From DATHCB01 sp035319765 (GTDB lineage Archaea; Thermoproteota; Bathyarchaeia; Bathyarchaeales; SOJC01), in the NCBI GenBank assembly GCA_035319765.1, contig DATHCB010000040.1, positions 1-22,618 on the forward strand: a stretch of DNA of 22,618 bases, given 5' to 3'. The notes under the pieces are model-generated. The model was not told where the DNA came from and searched no databases. It saw only the letters and a program-made list of their open reading frames with translations. Below, one piece after another: positions 7,408 through 14,822 of the stretch. Each line of letters opens with the position of its first letter. The first letter of the stretch is position 1. A program made the position numbers and the translations under genes.

Positions 7408-8538
7408 TTAGACACTAGGCAAACCGAAAAACCAAAGACTCAAGACCACGTTTGACACGAGCAGACCCAAAAAAACCGCGTTGATCAAAACCCGCAGCCG
7501 CAACTGGTTTTTTTCTCCGACATAATCTGCAAGAGAATAATAGAGGAACTTCTCGCCGTCAAAAGGGAAAGCTGGAAGCATGTTAAATACTGCGACACTA
7601 AAAGCGGCGATGAAAGTCCAATATAGCGTGAGATAGGTGTTAGCCGTGGCTATTCTGTTTAGGCCAAGACGGGAAGGATAATAATCAAGCCCATAAATCC
7701 CGATTATCGCCCGACCGCTCAAGTTCTCAGTTGTAACTGTGACTAGGTGATTATTTACTTCGATGGACAGATTCGAGCCGGGTGTAACGTTTGCAAGATA
7801 GGCCGAAAGATCTTGAAGTGAGTTGATTGTCTTGTTGTCTACAGCTTGAATCACGTCAAACCGTTGAACGCCAGCGCGTGCAGCTGGCCCATTCGCAAGA
7901 GTGGAATTGACCAACACGCCAGCAGAGGGGGCGAACAGACTCGCTAATAGTATAATAACAAGCAGCCCCGTGACCAGGTTCACCGCGGATCCGGCGCCCA
8001 GTATTCGAAGCTTCGAAGTTTTCGAAGTCTTTTCGAAGCTCTTTTCTTCGGGCTCCACGAAACCACCGAAGAAAGCTAGCATCACGGCCAAGCCTGCAGA
8101 TTTCACCTCAACTTTTTCAGCAACAGCGCTAATGCCGTGGGCAAACTCATGCAAGAGCACTATGATGGCCACAGCGACGAAAAAGTAGGGCAACGAATCT
8201 AAACTTATAGTAACTCCAGGAATAACTGGCACCACCGGCACGCTTTCAACTGCTGGCAAGAAGAATTTGAGCAAGTTACTAAAGAGAAAGTATGTGGAGT
8301 AAATCATTAACCCAAGGGCTAGGGCCATTCCCACGTTTGAAAGCGTCTTCCACAAAAGTGTGTTTTTTCTGCTAATCCTCCCTATCATGCCCTTGAATTT
8401 CTCGGACCTATAGGTGAGGAAGAAAGGGAAGATTTTGAAGCCGTGCTTTTCCGCATGAAGAAGCTGGCTAATCGCGTACAAAACGATCCAAAACAGAAGC
8501 AAGCCTAGTAGAAAAGTTGTTTCAGGCGTTACCTCCAT
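7408..8538 (-). CDS. Site-2-type intramembrane zinc metalloprotease (M50) with PDZ domain
   Basis: The 376-residue product is a multi-pass membrane protease of the site-2 family, which cuts substrates within the membrane. The zinc motif HEFAH is at 130-134 in a transmembrane helix (H130, E131, H134), and the second motif, NMLPAFPFDG at 319-328, supplies the third ligand D328. A PDZ domain lies between them (about 205-285; VLVNSTLANGPAARAGV), as in family members that gate substrates through PDZ. Hydrophobic segments flank both motifs, starting at residue 8. The start ATG at 8538 has GAGG about 9 nt upstream. The tRNA thiolase gene follows directly; no functional link is known to me. Confidence 0.92.
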   Translation of the reverse strand: MEVTPETTFLLGLLLFWIVLYAISQLLHAEKHGFKIFPFFLTYRSEKFKGMIGRISRKNTLLWKTLSNVGMALALGLMIYSTYFLFSNLLKFFLPAVESVPVVPVIPGVTISLDSLPYFFVAVAIIVLLHEFAHGISAVAEKVEVKSAGLAVMLAFFGGFVEPEEKSFEKTSKTSKLRILGAGSAVNLVTGLLVIILLASLFAPSAGVLVNSTLANGPAARAGVQRFDVIQAVDNKTINSLQDLSAYLANVTPGSNLSIEVNNHLVTVTTENLSGRAIIGIYGLDYYPSRLGLNRIATANTYLTLYWTFIAAFSVAVFNMLPAFPFDGEKFLYYSLADYVGEKNQLRLRVLINAVFLGLLVSNVVLSLWFFGLPSV

Positions 8539-8576
8539 ATAGCCAGCCTCTTTTACGGAATCTTCTAAAGCATCAG

Positions 8577-8586
8577 TTTAGTATAG
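8577..8586 (+). promoter_or_regulatory. TATA-like box for the nucleotidyltransferase gene
   Basis: TTTAGTATAG is centred about 26 nt before the ATG at 8608, the usual archaeal TATA-to-start distance. The transcript would then begin at or near the ATG, which supports that start over an in-frame TTG at 8590 and suggests leaderless translation. Confidence 0.45.
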
Positions 8587-8607
8587 TTTTTGCAAGGCCA
8601 TAAGGAA

Positions 8608-9312
8608 ATGGCTAAGAAACCATTAGGACGCGCTGATCTTATCGAAGTAATTTACGACGATAAACATTGGTGCCTACTTACATTGTTGCGTAGTCAAGCG
8701 TTAGAGCTTATGGAAGCGTTAGCACAAGCGAACTTGCCCTCAATCGTACATGGTAGCATCGCACGGGGCGACGTTTCAAAGAAGAGTGATGTTGACGTTT
8801 TCTTGCCTGAACAACACTCCTCATTTTCGATTGAGAACGCTTTAGAAGCAGCTGGTTTTCCTTCAAACAAACGTATTCTGATTCAAGCAACGCCCGCCTA
8901 CGCTTTCAAAGGGTACCTTGAGATAGGAGAGAATAGACGCATCTCATTCCCTCTCTTGAAAATGCGACGAACAGAAAAGGAGTTTTACACGTATGGTGGC
9001 GAGCTAGGATTGCAGATGCTAAGGAATAGCGCTCGTGTCGCCGGCGCAGATAAACGGCTGATGTTGATCGAACCCACAACAACAGGGCACGTGAAAAGTG
9101 AAATCGTGGGGCGAGAAGAAGACGTTGCCCGGTTTTTGGGCATTTCGGCCGATACGGTTTACGATCGTGTGCGTGCGCTTCTGCGCAGAGATAAGATAGG
9201 AAGAACCGGTGTTTTTATTGAAAGAGTTCTTTCCAAAGGCGAAACTTTCGAAATGGTTTTGCAGAGTTTGGCACGTGAAAATCCTGCTGTTCGAAGGCGC
9301 TTGAGAACCTAG
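8608..9312 (+). CDS. Predicted nucleotidyltransferase, Pol-beta fold
   Basis: The 234-residue product has the core of the Pol-beta nucleotidyltransferase fold: HGS at 48-50 followed by IARGD and the catalytic-type pair D61 and D63 in KKSDVDVFL. These residues bind metal and nucleotide in the superfamily. The C-terminal third (about 160-234) contains EDVARFLGISADTVYDRV, which reads as a helix-turn-helix, so the protein may touch nucleic acid. It resembles the stand-alone archaeal predicted nucleotidyltransferases of COG2413 type, whose substrate is unknown. It is divergent from the protease gene with 69 bp between starts. A TTG at 8590 would add six residues; the TATA position favours the ATG. 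Confidence 0.78.
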   Translation: MAKKPLGRADLIEVIYDDKHWCLLTLLRSQALELMEALAQANLPSIVHGSIARGDVSKKSDVDVFLPEQHSSFSIENALEAAGFPSNKRILIQATPAYAFKGYLEIGENRRISFPLLKMRRTEKEFYTYGGELGLQMLRNSARVAGADKRLMLIEPTTTGHVKSEIVGREEDVARFLGISADTVYDRVRALLRRDKIGRTGVFIERVLSKGETFEMVLQSLARENPAVRRRLRT

Positions 9313-9432
9313 TTTTCTTGCATCTTCTTTTAATATGTGCATCGCGATGTCTCAAACTGATTCTGTATCCTCTGGCTGAGGGGCAATTCTCATAAGAAAA
9401 GCACTCATGTATGAAGAGATGTAGGCTCTAAG

Positions 9433-10356
9433 ATGTTTGCTTCGGAAGTTCTTATCGCTTCGAAAGATTTGACCAAGAAATACAATGGCAATCCCGCAGT
9501 AGACGGTATAACGTTCCAGGTCTTCAAAGGCGAGTGCTGCGGTTTTCTCGGTCCAAATGGGGCAGGAAAAACAACTACTGTCAAGATGATCCACTGTGCG
9601 TTGCCTTTGTCTTCGGGCACGTTGACTGTAGCTGGAATGAATGTCTCCGAAAAACCAAGAGAAGTAAAGAAAATTATTGGCGTGGCTCCTCAGGAGAACA
9701 ACCTTGACCCAGATTTCACGGTTTTAAATAACTTGGTGGTGTATGCTCGATATTTCGACATTCCAAAGGTGGAAGCTATCACACGCGCCGAAGGGTTACT
9801 CAAGTTCTTTCAGCTCGAAGAGAAACGGAACGTCATAATCGACGCGTTGTCGACAGGAATGAAACGACGGTTGATTCTAGCAAGGGCCTTGATCAACAAC
9901 CCACAAATACTTTTGTTGGATGAGCCTACGACTGGTCTTGATCCTCAAGCGCGCCATCTAATATGGGACACTGTTCATAGCTTGAAGAAACAGGGTGTAA
10001 CAATAATTCTGACAACGCATTATATGGATGAGGCCGCTGAGCTGTGTGACCGAATCCTGATCATGGATTATGGCAAAATTATCGAAGAAGGCAAACCGAT
10101 AGACTTGATTAGAAAGCATGCTGGCGAAGAAGTTCTGGAGGTTGACTACGACGAAAAAGTGATGAAAATGCTTCAGGAGAAATTTCCAGATGCCAGACTG
10201 GATGTTGTCAGCGACAGAATTCGTGTCTTCACAAATCAGCCTCATGGAGTGTTCACTACTTTCTTGGAGGATTTTCCAGCAAAGGGGGCTGCTATCCGTA
10301 ATGCCAATCTAGAGGATGTTTTCTTGAAGCTGACAGGGAGGCAACTAAGAGAATGA
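9433..10356 (+). CDS. ABC-2 type exporter, ATP-binding subunit
   Basis: The 307-residue product is the cytoplasmic ATPase of an ABC-2 exporter. Walker A GPNGAGKT is at 40-47, the Q-loop PQENN at 86-90, the signature LSTGMKRR at 139-146 (T where LSGG has its first G), Walker B ILLLDEP at 159-165 and the switch histidine H195 in TTHYMDEA. The C-terminal 80 residues form the extension seen in DrrA/CcmA-like exporters. The stop overlaps the permease start by 4 bp, so the two are translated together. Substrate cannot be read from sequence; drugs, lipids or polysaccharides are all possible in this family. A TATA-like TTTTAATATG at 9329-9338 would give a leader of roughly 75 nt. Confidence 0.93.
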   Translation: MFASEVLIASKDLTKKYNGNPAVDGITFQVFKGECCGFLGPNGAGKTTTVKMIHCALPLSSGTLTVAGMNVSEKPREVKKIIGVAPQENNLDPDFTVLNNLVVYARYFDIPKVEAITRAEGLLKFFQLEEKRNVIIDALSTGMKRRLILARALINNPQILLLDEPTTGLDPQARHLIWDTVHSLKKQGVTIILTTHYMDEAAELCDRILIMDYGKIIEEGKPIDLIRKHAGEEVLEVDYDEKVMKMLQEKFPDARLDVVSDRIRVFTNQPHGVFTTFLEDFPAKGAAIRNANLEDVFLKLTGRQLRE

Positions 10357-11129
10357 AACTGCCCGAACTGACCTACCGAGTCTGGAAGGTATGGAGACGA
10401 AACTGGGACGTCTTCATGAAAACTTATAAAGTAAACTTCTTCCCGCCTTTGCTTCAACCGATTCTTTATCTTGTCGCTTTAGGCCTTGGATTGGGAAGCA
10501 TCGTTGAAACAATACCTGGTTTTAGGTCCTACGTTGAGTTCATAGCACCAGCTTTGATTGCAATGTCTATGATGAACGCTTCATTTTTCGAGTGCACTTA
10601 CGGTTCATTTGTCCGCATGTATTATCAGAAGACATTTGACGCCATAATCACGACACCAATAAGCATCGAAGAAGTCATAGCTGGAGAACTGTTATGGGGA
10701 GCAACCAGAAGCCTAATCGACTCCAGCATAGTGCTTGGCGTAGTCGCCGCCTTCGGATTAATAGGAAGCCAACTGTTTATCATGATCCCAATTATTGCTT
10801 TTCTAGCCGGTTTATTGTTTTCAGGCATGGCAATGTGCTTCACTGCGATCGCTTCTAACATAGACTTCTTCAACTACCCTTCGTTCCTCTTTATAACTCC
10901 AATGATGCTAATATGCGGGACATTCTTCCCATTGACCATTCTTCCACGGTCAATTCAAATCGCAGCGAATCTTTTTCTGCCTCTTACTCACGCAGTCATT
11001 CTATCAAGAGAATTGATGATAGGTAATCTTAACCCATTCGCCATCCTAAGCCTGATTTGGCTCGTCGTAGTCACTTCGATTTTCTTTATACTGAGCATAG
11101 GTTTGATGAAGAGAAAACTGATAAAATGA
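10353..11129 (+). CDS. ABC-2 type exporter, permease subunit
   Basis: The 258-residue product is an integral membrane protein with about six hydrophobic segments, ending in a helix at about 230-250 and the basic tail LMKRKLIK. The family pattern is visible as FLFITPMMLICGTFFPLTIL followed by LTHAVILSRELMIG, the conserved ABC-2 region before the last helix. It starts within the stop of the ATPase gene (ATGA), with GGAGG 12 nt upstream. It forms the membrane channel for the ATPase at 9433. A fragment of a second, different ABC-2 permease lies at 12636-12822. Confidence 0.92.
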   Translation: MKLPELTYRVWKVWRRNWDVFMKTYKVNFFPPLLQPILYLVALGLGLGSIVETIPGFRSYVEFIAPALIAMSMMNASFFECTYGSFVRMYYQKTFDAIITTPISIEEVIAGELLWGATRSLIDSSIVLGVVAAFGLIGSQLFIMIPIIAFLAGLLFSGMAMCFTAIASNIDFFNYPSFLFITPMMLICGTFFPLTILPRSIQIAANLFLPLTHAVILSRELMIGNLNPFAILSLIWLVVVTSIFFILSIGLMKRKLIK

Positions 11130-11340
11130 AAAGTTACTTCACTTGAAAGACAAACTCAAGGCTAAATCATCAGTGAGAAGAATAGAAAAGGCGCACGTAA
11201 CAATACCAGGCACATCAACCGTAGCATGCAACGAATAAGCAAGTTGAGAGTTCCTTGCAGAAGACTACGACGTTCAAAGCTTGCCGTGTGCTACCGTGCT
11301 AATAGAGACTAAGAAGGAAAGTGTGACCAAATCGTTCTAG

Positions 11341-11352
11341 TAAATATTTTAA
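11341..11352 (+). promoter_or_regulatory. TATA-like box upstream of tRNA-Ser
   Basis: TAAATATTTTAA lies 48 nt before the first tRNA base. A start about 25-30 nt downstream would leave a leader of roughly 25-30 nt for 5' processing. The rest of 11130-11399 shows no convincing gene. Confidence 0.35.
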
Positions 11353-11399
11353 GATGGATCGAATTAGATAGACTCGCCTGCCAGCGTCGGGAAGATTTC

Positions 11400-11514
11400 G
11401 CCGGGATAATGATAAGCAAAGAGCTTTCATCCCGTAGGCAGAGTGGATAATGCGCAGGCCTTGAGAGCCTGTGAACCTTCATGGTTCGCATGGGTTCGAA
11501 TCCCATTCCCGGCG
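11400..11514 (+). tRNA. tRNA-Ser(TGA), interrupted by a 29-nt intron
   Basis: After removal of 11408-11436 the sequence folds as a class II tRNA. The acceptor stem is GCCGGGA (11400-11406) with TCCCGGC (11507-11513), all pairs perfect, and discriminator G11514. The D stem is GCA/TGC. The anticodon stem is CAGGC/GCCTG with loop CTTGAGA, giving anticodon TGA (11462-11464), read for serine codon UCA. The long variable arm GAACC/GGTTC (11473-11487) and the T arm ATGGG-TTCGAAT-CCCAT (11490-11506) are complete. No CCA is encoded; CTCTTT follows and may end transcription. Unspliced, U8 would be followed by an insert that breaks the core, so the intron call is firm. Confidence 0.93.
11408..11436 (+). 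other. tRNA intron with bulge-helix-bulge motif, after tRNA position 8
   Basis: The precursor can form a 4-bp central helix CGGG (11402-11405) with CCCG (11431-11434), flanked by 3-nt bulges ATA (11406-11408) and TAG (11435-11437), an inner helix of ATGA/TCAT and AAGC/GCTT with one bulged T, and an outer GC/GC. Cutting after the second base of each bulge, as archaeal splicing endonuclease does, removes exactly these 29 nt and leaves U8-G9-G10 in the mature tRNA. The site is non-canonical; most archaeal tRNA introns lie after position 37. Confidence 0.88.
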
Positions 11515-11623
11515 CTCTTTAACTGGGCTTATTTCTGGCTTATTTTAGTTTAAGGAGCTTGATTTGAGGCTATTTTGAGGGCATGGTGAAATATAGGCAC
11601 ATGTTTACTGGTAAAAAATCCTC

Positions 11624-12367
11624 CTATAGAGCAGCGCGCGCTTGTTTTAGGATTCCTTCTCCCATTAGTATCAATTGTTCTGCAGAGAAGCTATACCCCT
11701 TGTTGTAGGATGTTATCAAATCAGTCAGTGTAGCGAGCGTTACAACTTCAACTTCGGCGCCTATTACTTCCAGTTCTAGGTCAGGGTTTGAAAAAACAAC
11801 GATGGGCTCTACCCATACTTTCGAAGTCTCGAAAGTTCTACAAGCGTTGATTGCTCTGTTGACCCAGCTGGCATTGCTTTTTGCTTGGCTGCTTGGGCTG
11901 CGTCCTAATGGAAAAGGAACTTGCCAGTAACCATTTTTGTAGGATACTTTGCCACGGTAATTCTTGGTTTCTATGGCAAACACTCCGTTCGGTCCCAGGA
12001 CAACGTGGTCTATGTTTTCTTTGTGGCCTCTGTCGTTAGTGTAGACAACATCGTTTACTAGATAGTAGTCGTCACTGAGTTTAGATGTAAGAACTTGAGT
12101 CACTCTAGTTTCTCCTTCAGCTCCCATTTTGTAGGTGCTGTATCTCCTCGAATAGTACAAGACGCCCGCAACTGGAAAAACGATAGCAAGTATGAATGCC
12201 GCTTCATAATCTCCTAGGTCTATTCGCGTTGGAAGTTTTGGAAAGGAGATTAGCACCAAAATCGAGAGAGCAACAATGCAAAGAACGGCCAACCCTAGGC
12301 TCTTCTGGGCTTGCCTCTCAAGATATCTCTCCGACGGTTTCAGAATCTTCAAAGCTAAAGTGACCAA
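11624..12367 (-). CDS. Membrane protein with NERD (nuclease-related) domain
   Basis: The 247-residue product has two N-terminal membrane segments (about 25-42 and 57-72; LGLAVLCIVALSILVLISF and AFILAIVFPVAGVLYY) and then a NERD domain from about residue 82. The domain core is GAEGETRVTQVL, NIDHVVLGPNGVFAIETKNY and GYWQVP, where the D, E and K of the IDHVV and IETKN strands match the PD-(D/E)XK-like site. NERD proteins are predicted nucleic-acid processing enzymes but few have been tested. The start is a TTG at 12367 without a clear ribosome site; a later TTG (codon 6) is possible. The 3' end carries one of the GCGCGC tracts. Confidence 0.82.
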   Translation of the reverse strand: MVTLALKILKPSERYLERQAQKSLGLAVLCIVALSILVLISFPKLPTRIDLGDYEAAFILAIVFPVAGVLYYSRRYSTYKMGAEGETRVTQVLTSKLSDDYYLVNDVVYTNDRGHKENIDHVVLGPNGVFAIETKNYRGKVSYKNGYWQVPFPLGRSPSSQAKSNASWVNRAINACRTFETSKVWVEPIVVFSNPDLELEVIGAEVEVVTLATLTDLITSYNKGYSFSAEQLILMGEGILKQARAAL

Positions 12368-12520
12368 TCTTTTCGTTCATTACTACCAACGCAATTCGGA
12401 TATAAGCGCACATTCTCAGCGCTCGCTAAACACTGGTCAAGGAAAGAATAAGCGCACGCCTTTCCAACGTCAGCTAACTAACGCGGTTTCTTATGGAGCG
12501 AAGGAGGAAAAGTCGCGTTT

Positions 12521-12617
12521 GCAGGGCGGGATTTGAACCCGTTTGGGTATAAATCCCTAGGAGGCTAGAACCCGAAACCAAGCAAATCTATGAGTATCTG
12601 CTATCGACCACGCCTGC
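12521..12617 (-). other. tRNA-like remnant with intact T arm
   Basis: Read on the minus strand, CGGGTTCAAATCCCG (around 12527-12541) is a perfect T stem-loop, and GCAGG at 12617-12613 can pair with CCTGC at 12525-12521. Between them GGG-ATTTATA-CCC could be a variable-arm or loop remnant. I could not build a consistent acceptor, D and anticodon arm, even when looking for an intron, so this is either a decayed tRNA or a tRNA with several unusual introns. Confidence 0.28.
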
Positions 12618-12635
12618 TAATTCCGCGAAGGAATA

Positions 12636-12822
12636 TCATTTTGATAGGAATTTTAGGGAGAATATTATGCTTAGGGAAGACAGCGCTATTGCAAACAAGA
12701 TCAGAAACATGATGTCCAGTGAGACTCGTCATCCCTGCGGAACCCAGCTTCGTCTGTCTCGCGGCATTATTTGCGTAACTGAGAGGATTGGGCTTCACTA
12801 TATACTGAAACCAGTCTGGCAT
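12636..12822 (-). pseudogene. Frameshifted C-terminal fragment of an ABC-2 permease
   Basis: From 12822 the minus strand reads MPDWFQYIVKPNPLSYA, NNAARQ and LGSAGMTSL, which is the conserved ABC-2 permease segment before the last helix. Near 12710 the frame breaks; the neighbouring frame continues with DIMFLILFAIALSSLSIIF and SLKFLSK and stops at 12636, exactly the hydrophobic last helix and basic tail expected. Upstream of 12822 there is a stop in frame and no trace of the other helices. The fragment thus lost its N-terminal part and has a one-step frameshift. It differs from the intact permease at 10353. It lies next to the tRNA-like remnant. Confidence 0.72.
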
Positions 12823-12890
12823 TGATTTCTAAGAGATATGGATCGCAGCGCGCGCTAACATCTCGCCTATGCAATAAAACATGTCTTTTC

Positions 12891-13304
12891 TTAGAGCTCG
12901 TGGGTCATATGTACTATGCGGCTTTTAAGCGTCGAATAAACCGCTGATGGGTCCCCAGACTTCTCAACGAATCCAATTGCCCCTGATTTCAGTACCTCAG
13001 CGAACAAATCCTTTTCATCATCATAAGAAAACACAATAATGGGCGTCCCGTAACCCTCAGAACGAAGGGTTCTTACCAATTCAGAAGCACTCGCGGCAGC
13101 GCCCACTAAAAATCCAGTGAAATCACCTACGATTACATCAGGCACAGTTCTTTCCACCTTGGTCAATGCTTCGTCGTTCGACGATGCAGTTTCTATACAG
13201 AGACCGCCTTGAAGCTCTAGGCAACGCTTTTCAGTACTGATAACTTGTGGGTCATAGCATACAAAGAGAACCTTGACCTCGTCTTTTTCATTCTTTTGCG
13301 GCAT
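12891..13304 (-). CDS. Stand-alone receiver-domain protein (CheY-like)
   Basis: The 137-residue product has the length and alternating pattern of a single receiver domain: VKVLFVCYD (strand 1), VPDVIVGDF (strand 3 with phosphorylation-type D61), TPIIVFSYDD (strand 4) and GAIGFVEKSGD (strand 5 with the conserved K115). The usual acidic pair after strand 1 is reduced to CYD, so metal binding may be weaker than in standard receivers. No output domain is attached. Such proteins take phosphate from histidine kinases; one partial kinase is at the right end of the window, but pairing is not shown. It is divergent from the gene at 13357 over about 50 bp that hold two TATA-like stretches. Confidence 0.75.
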   Translation of the reverse strand: MPQKNEKDEVKVLFVCYDPQVISTEKRCLELQGGLCIETASSNDEALTKVERTVPDVIVGDFTGFLVGAAASASELVRTLRSEGYGTPIIVFSYDDEKDLFAEVLKSGAIGFVEKSGDPSAVYSTLKSRIVHMTHEL

Positions 13305-13356
13305 TATGCTCGGCAGCGAAGCTATATAGAGAATATAAGAATACTCTGTAAACTAT

Positions 13357-13989
13357 GTGTTTGATAAGATGCAAAGTGTTTTATTGCAACACAAAATAAC
13401 GAGTTTCAAGAGGGGTTGCTCCAACTTGATAAACCAGAAGAGTCGGACGATCGGTCGCTCATTCAGAATCGAGGAACGATGGCTAAACATCGTAAATGAA
13501 GAAGCAGAAAGAGAGGGCATTAGTCCAAACGCTCTCGTGAACAGAGTCCTTCAGGATTATTGCATATTTGGCAGGAACACGAAACGTTTTCCAACAATTA
13601 CATTATCACAAAAATTCTTCTCTCAAGTAATCGCGTCCTGTCAAGAAGAAAAGCTAAGAACGATAGCGATAGAACTCGGCGTTAAGAATGTCCGCGACTT
13701 GTTTAATACGCTGGGACTCGATCCAAATCCAGAAAACATTTTCTATCTTATTAAGGAATTATTGAGCCACTACTCAAATTGGTTCACATACAGTTATCAC
13801 ATCAAAGAGAAAATGCAAATATTTCATTTGAGACATTGTTATGGCAAAAACTGGAGCATATACATTTCCGAAATGATAACCACCGTAGTCAGCACTTGTC
13901 TGAACATCAAACCAAAAATAGAGCTCTCCGAGGAAACAGTAACAATACACATACCCACTGACCAACACGTGCGTAAACTCGAAAGCTAA
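13357..13989 (+). CDS. Uncharacterised archaeal protein with ribbon-helix-helix-like N-terminus
   Basis: I do not recognise the family with confidence. Residues about 30-70 (RSFRIEERWLNIVNEEAERE, then GISPNALVNRVLQDY) have the strand-helix-helix pattern of ribbon-helix-helix DNA-binding proteins. The remaining 140 residues form a mixed alpha/beta domain with aromatic and His/Cys-rich stretches (YSYHIKEKMQIFHLRHCYG) and end in IELSEETVTIHIP. No membrane segment or signal peptide is seen. Starts are GTG at 13357 or ATG at 13369; TATA-like ATATAGAGAATATAAG lies at 13324-13339, so the transcript is nearly leaderless. A transcriptional role is inferred from the N-terminus only. Confidence 0.68.
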   Translation: MFDKMQSVLLQHKITSFKRGCSNLINQKSRTIGRSFRIEERWLNIVNEEAEREGISPNALVNRVLQDYCIFGRNTKRFPTITLSQKFFSQVIASCQEEKLRTIAIELGVKNVRDLFNTLGLDPNPENIFYLIKELLSHYSNWFTYSYHIKEKMQIFHLRHCYGKNWSIYISEMITTVVSTCLNIKPKIELSEETVTIHIPTDQHVRKLES

Positions 13990-14224
13990 CGCACGCGGGT
14001 CTACATCCTCAGGAACCCCAAGTCTAAGATCGGGCGAATCCCTGAGCATCTGTGAACTGCTGCGCGCGCGGTGTAGAAGGCATTCTAAGAGAGTTGTTCG
14101 AATTCTATCCTCATCATATTGAGGAAGTAATCCATCGGCTTCTCTTATCACGTTCCGTGTGGCGCATCAGCCTATCCATGAAATGATCGAAATTGTCAAG
14201 AATGGTCGAGTCTCGGCTTTTCAT
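13987..14224 (-). pseudogene. Probable broken small gene (two frames joined by a 1-nt shift)
   Basis: An ATG at 14224 opens MKSRDSTILDNFDHFMD and RLMRHTER, then runs into a stop. The neighbouring frame takes over at about 14151 with VIREADGLLPQYDEDRIR and TLLECLLHRARSSSQ, and continues into DNA antisense to the upstream gene's 3' end. A TATA-like TATAAGG (reverse of 14245-14251) sits about 24 nt before the ATG, the right spacing for a leaderless gene, so a real gene may once have been here. I do not recognise the protein. The joined frame could also be chance. Confidence 0.35.
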
Positions 14225-14273
14225 TTGAATATGAAATGGGCTTTCCTTATAGCATGCCTAGCAGGACAGAGCT

Positions 14274-14735
14274 TTAGTAAGGTGAGAAGTCTACTTTGTC
14301 CCAGCTGAAGCCGATTGAGTAGTCGAATCCATTGATCTTTAGCTTTGAGAGTTTTTCTCTGAAGTCGAAGATCGCTTGGCCCTCGCAACCCTTCTCGCAA
14401 ATCATAGTGACGACCATATCGTGTCTACCGTAGGTCTTCCAAACGAGCTTAACATCGTTCTCCTTGAGCAGTAAATCTAAGGCAGCAGCTATATCCTCGT
14501 GTGCGATGTCGATGCCAATCAGGATCGCCGAGAGGCCTAGCTTTGTGTAATCCGGGAAACCCATTATTCTCTTGGTGATAAGACCAGCTTTTTCAAGCCT
14601 GCTGACCCTTCGAAAGATCGTGCTCCTCGTCACTTGAAGCTTCTCCGCAAGCTCGTCATATGAATAGATGCCTCTACTAATGTTCTGTATTATGCTTTTG
14701 TCAAGCTCATCCAACATCATATCTGGTTTGTCCAT
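14274..14735 (-). CDS. Lrp/AsnC family transcriptional regulator
   Basis: The 153-residue product has the standard two-domain layout. Residues about 8-55 are the AsnC-type helix-turn-helix (LDELDKSIIQNISRG, then DELAEKLQVTRSTIFRRVSR), and about 65-150 form the RAM-like ligand and oligomer domain (LSAILIGIDI, WKTYGRHDMVVTMICE). Family members bind DNA as dimers or octamers and respond to amino acids or other metabolites; the ligand is unknown here. Its promoter carries a 14-bp palindrome suited to autoregulation. It is divergent from the mini-TFB gene at 14823 with 87 bp between starts, so it may control that gene as well. Confidence 0.9.
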   Translation of the reverse strand: MDKPDMMLDELDKSIIQNISRGIYSYDELAEKLQVTRSTIFRRVSRLEKAGLITKRIMGFPDYTKLGLSAILIGIDIAHEDIAAALDLLLKENDVKLVWKTYGRHDMVVTMICEKGCEGQAIFDFREKLSKLKINGFDYSIGFSWDKVDFSPY

Positions 14736-14746
14736 GCATACGAACG

Positions 14747-14760
14747 TGCATATTTATGCA
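14747..14760. promoter_or_regulatory. 14-bp palindrome, candidate Lrp operator
   Basis: TGCATA-TT-TATGCA is a perfect 6+6 inverted repeat, 12 nt upstream of the Lrp start, and overlaps the AT-rich stretch where its TATA box would be. This is the usual place for Lrp autoregulation. Binding is inferred. Confidence 0.5.
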
Positions 14761-14786
14761 TAAAAAAGTTGTTTTGTGTCATGAGT

Positions 14787-14797
14787 TAATTATAAAC
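14787..14797 (+). promoter_or_regulatory. TATA-like box for the mini-TFB gene
   Basis: TAATTATAAAC is centred about 31 nt before the ATG at 14823, which gives a very short leader of a few bases. No ribosome site precedes the ATG, in line with leaderless translation. Confidence 0.5.
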
Positions 14798-14822
14798 CAG
14801 CATCGCATCAACCATAGTCGTA

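Noticed and set aside
11583..11708. A 41-codon plus-strand frame after tRNA-Ser as a possible integrase remnant
   Set aside because: It is antisense to the NERD gene, shows no recombinase motif, and no second copy of the tRNA 3' end was found.
12560..12580. CTA in the tRNA-like element, which could suggest a pyrrolysine tRNA
   Set aside because: The stem around it does not pair, and the possible long variable arm does not suit tRNA-Pyl.
13774..14151. A 125-codon minus-strand frame as an intact gene
   Set aside because: More than half of it is antisense to the better-supported gene at 13357; only its upstream part is kept, as a possible pseudogene.
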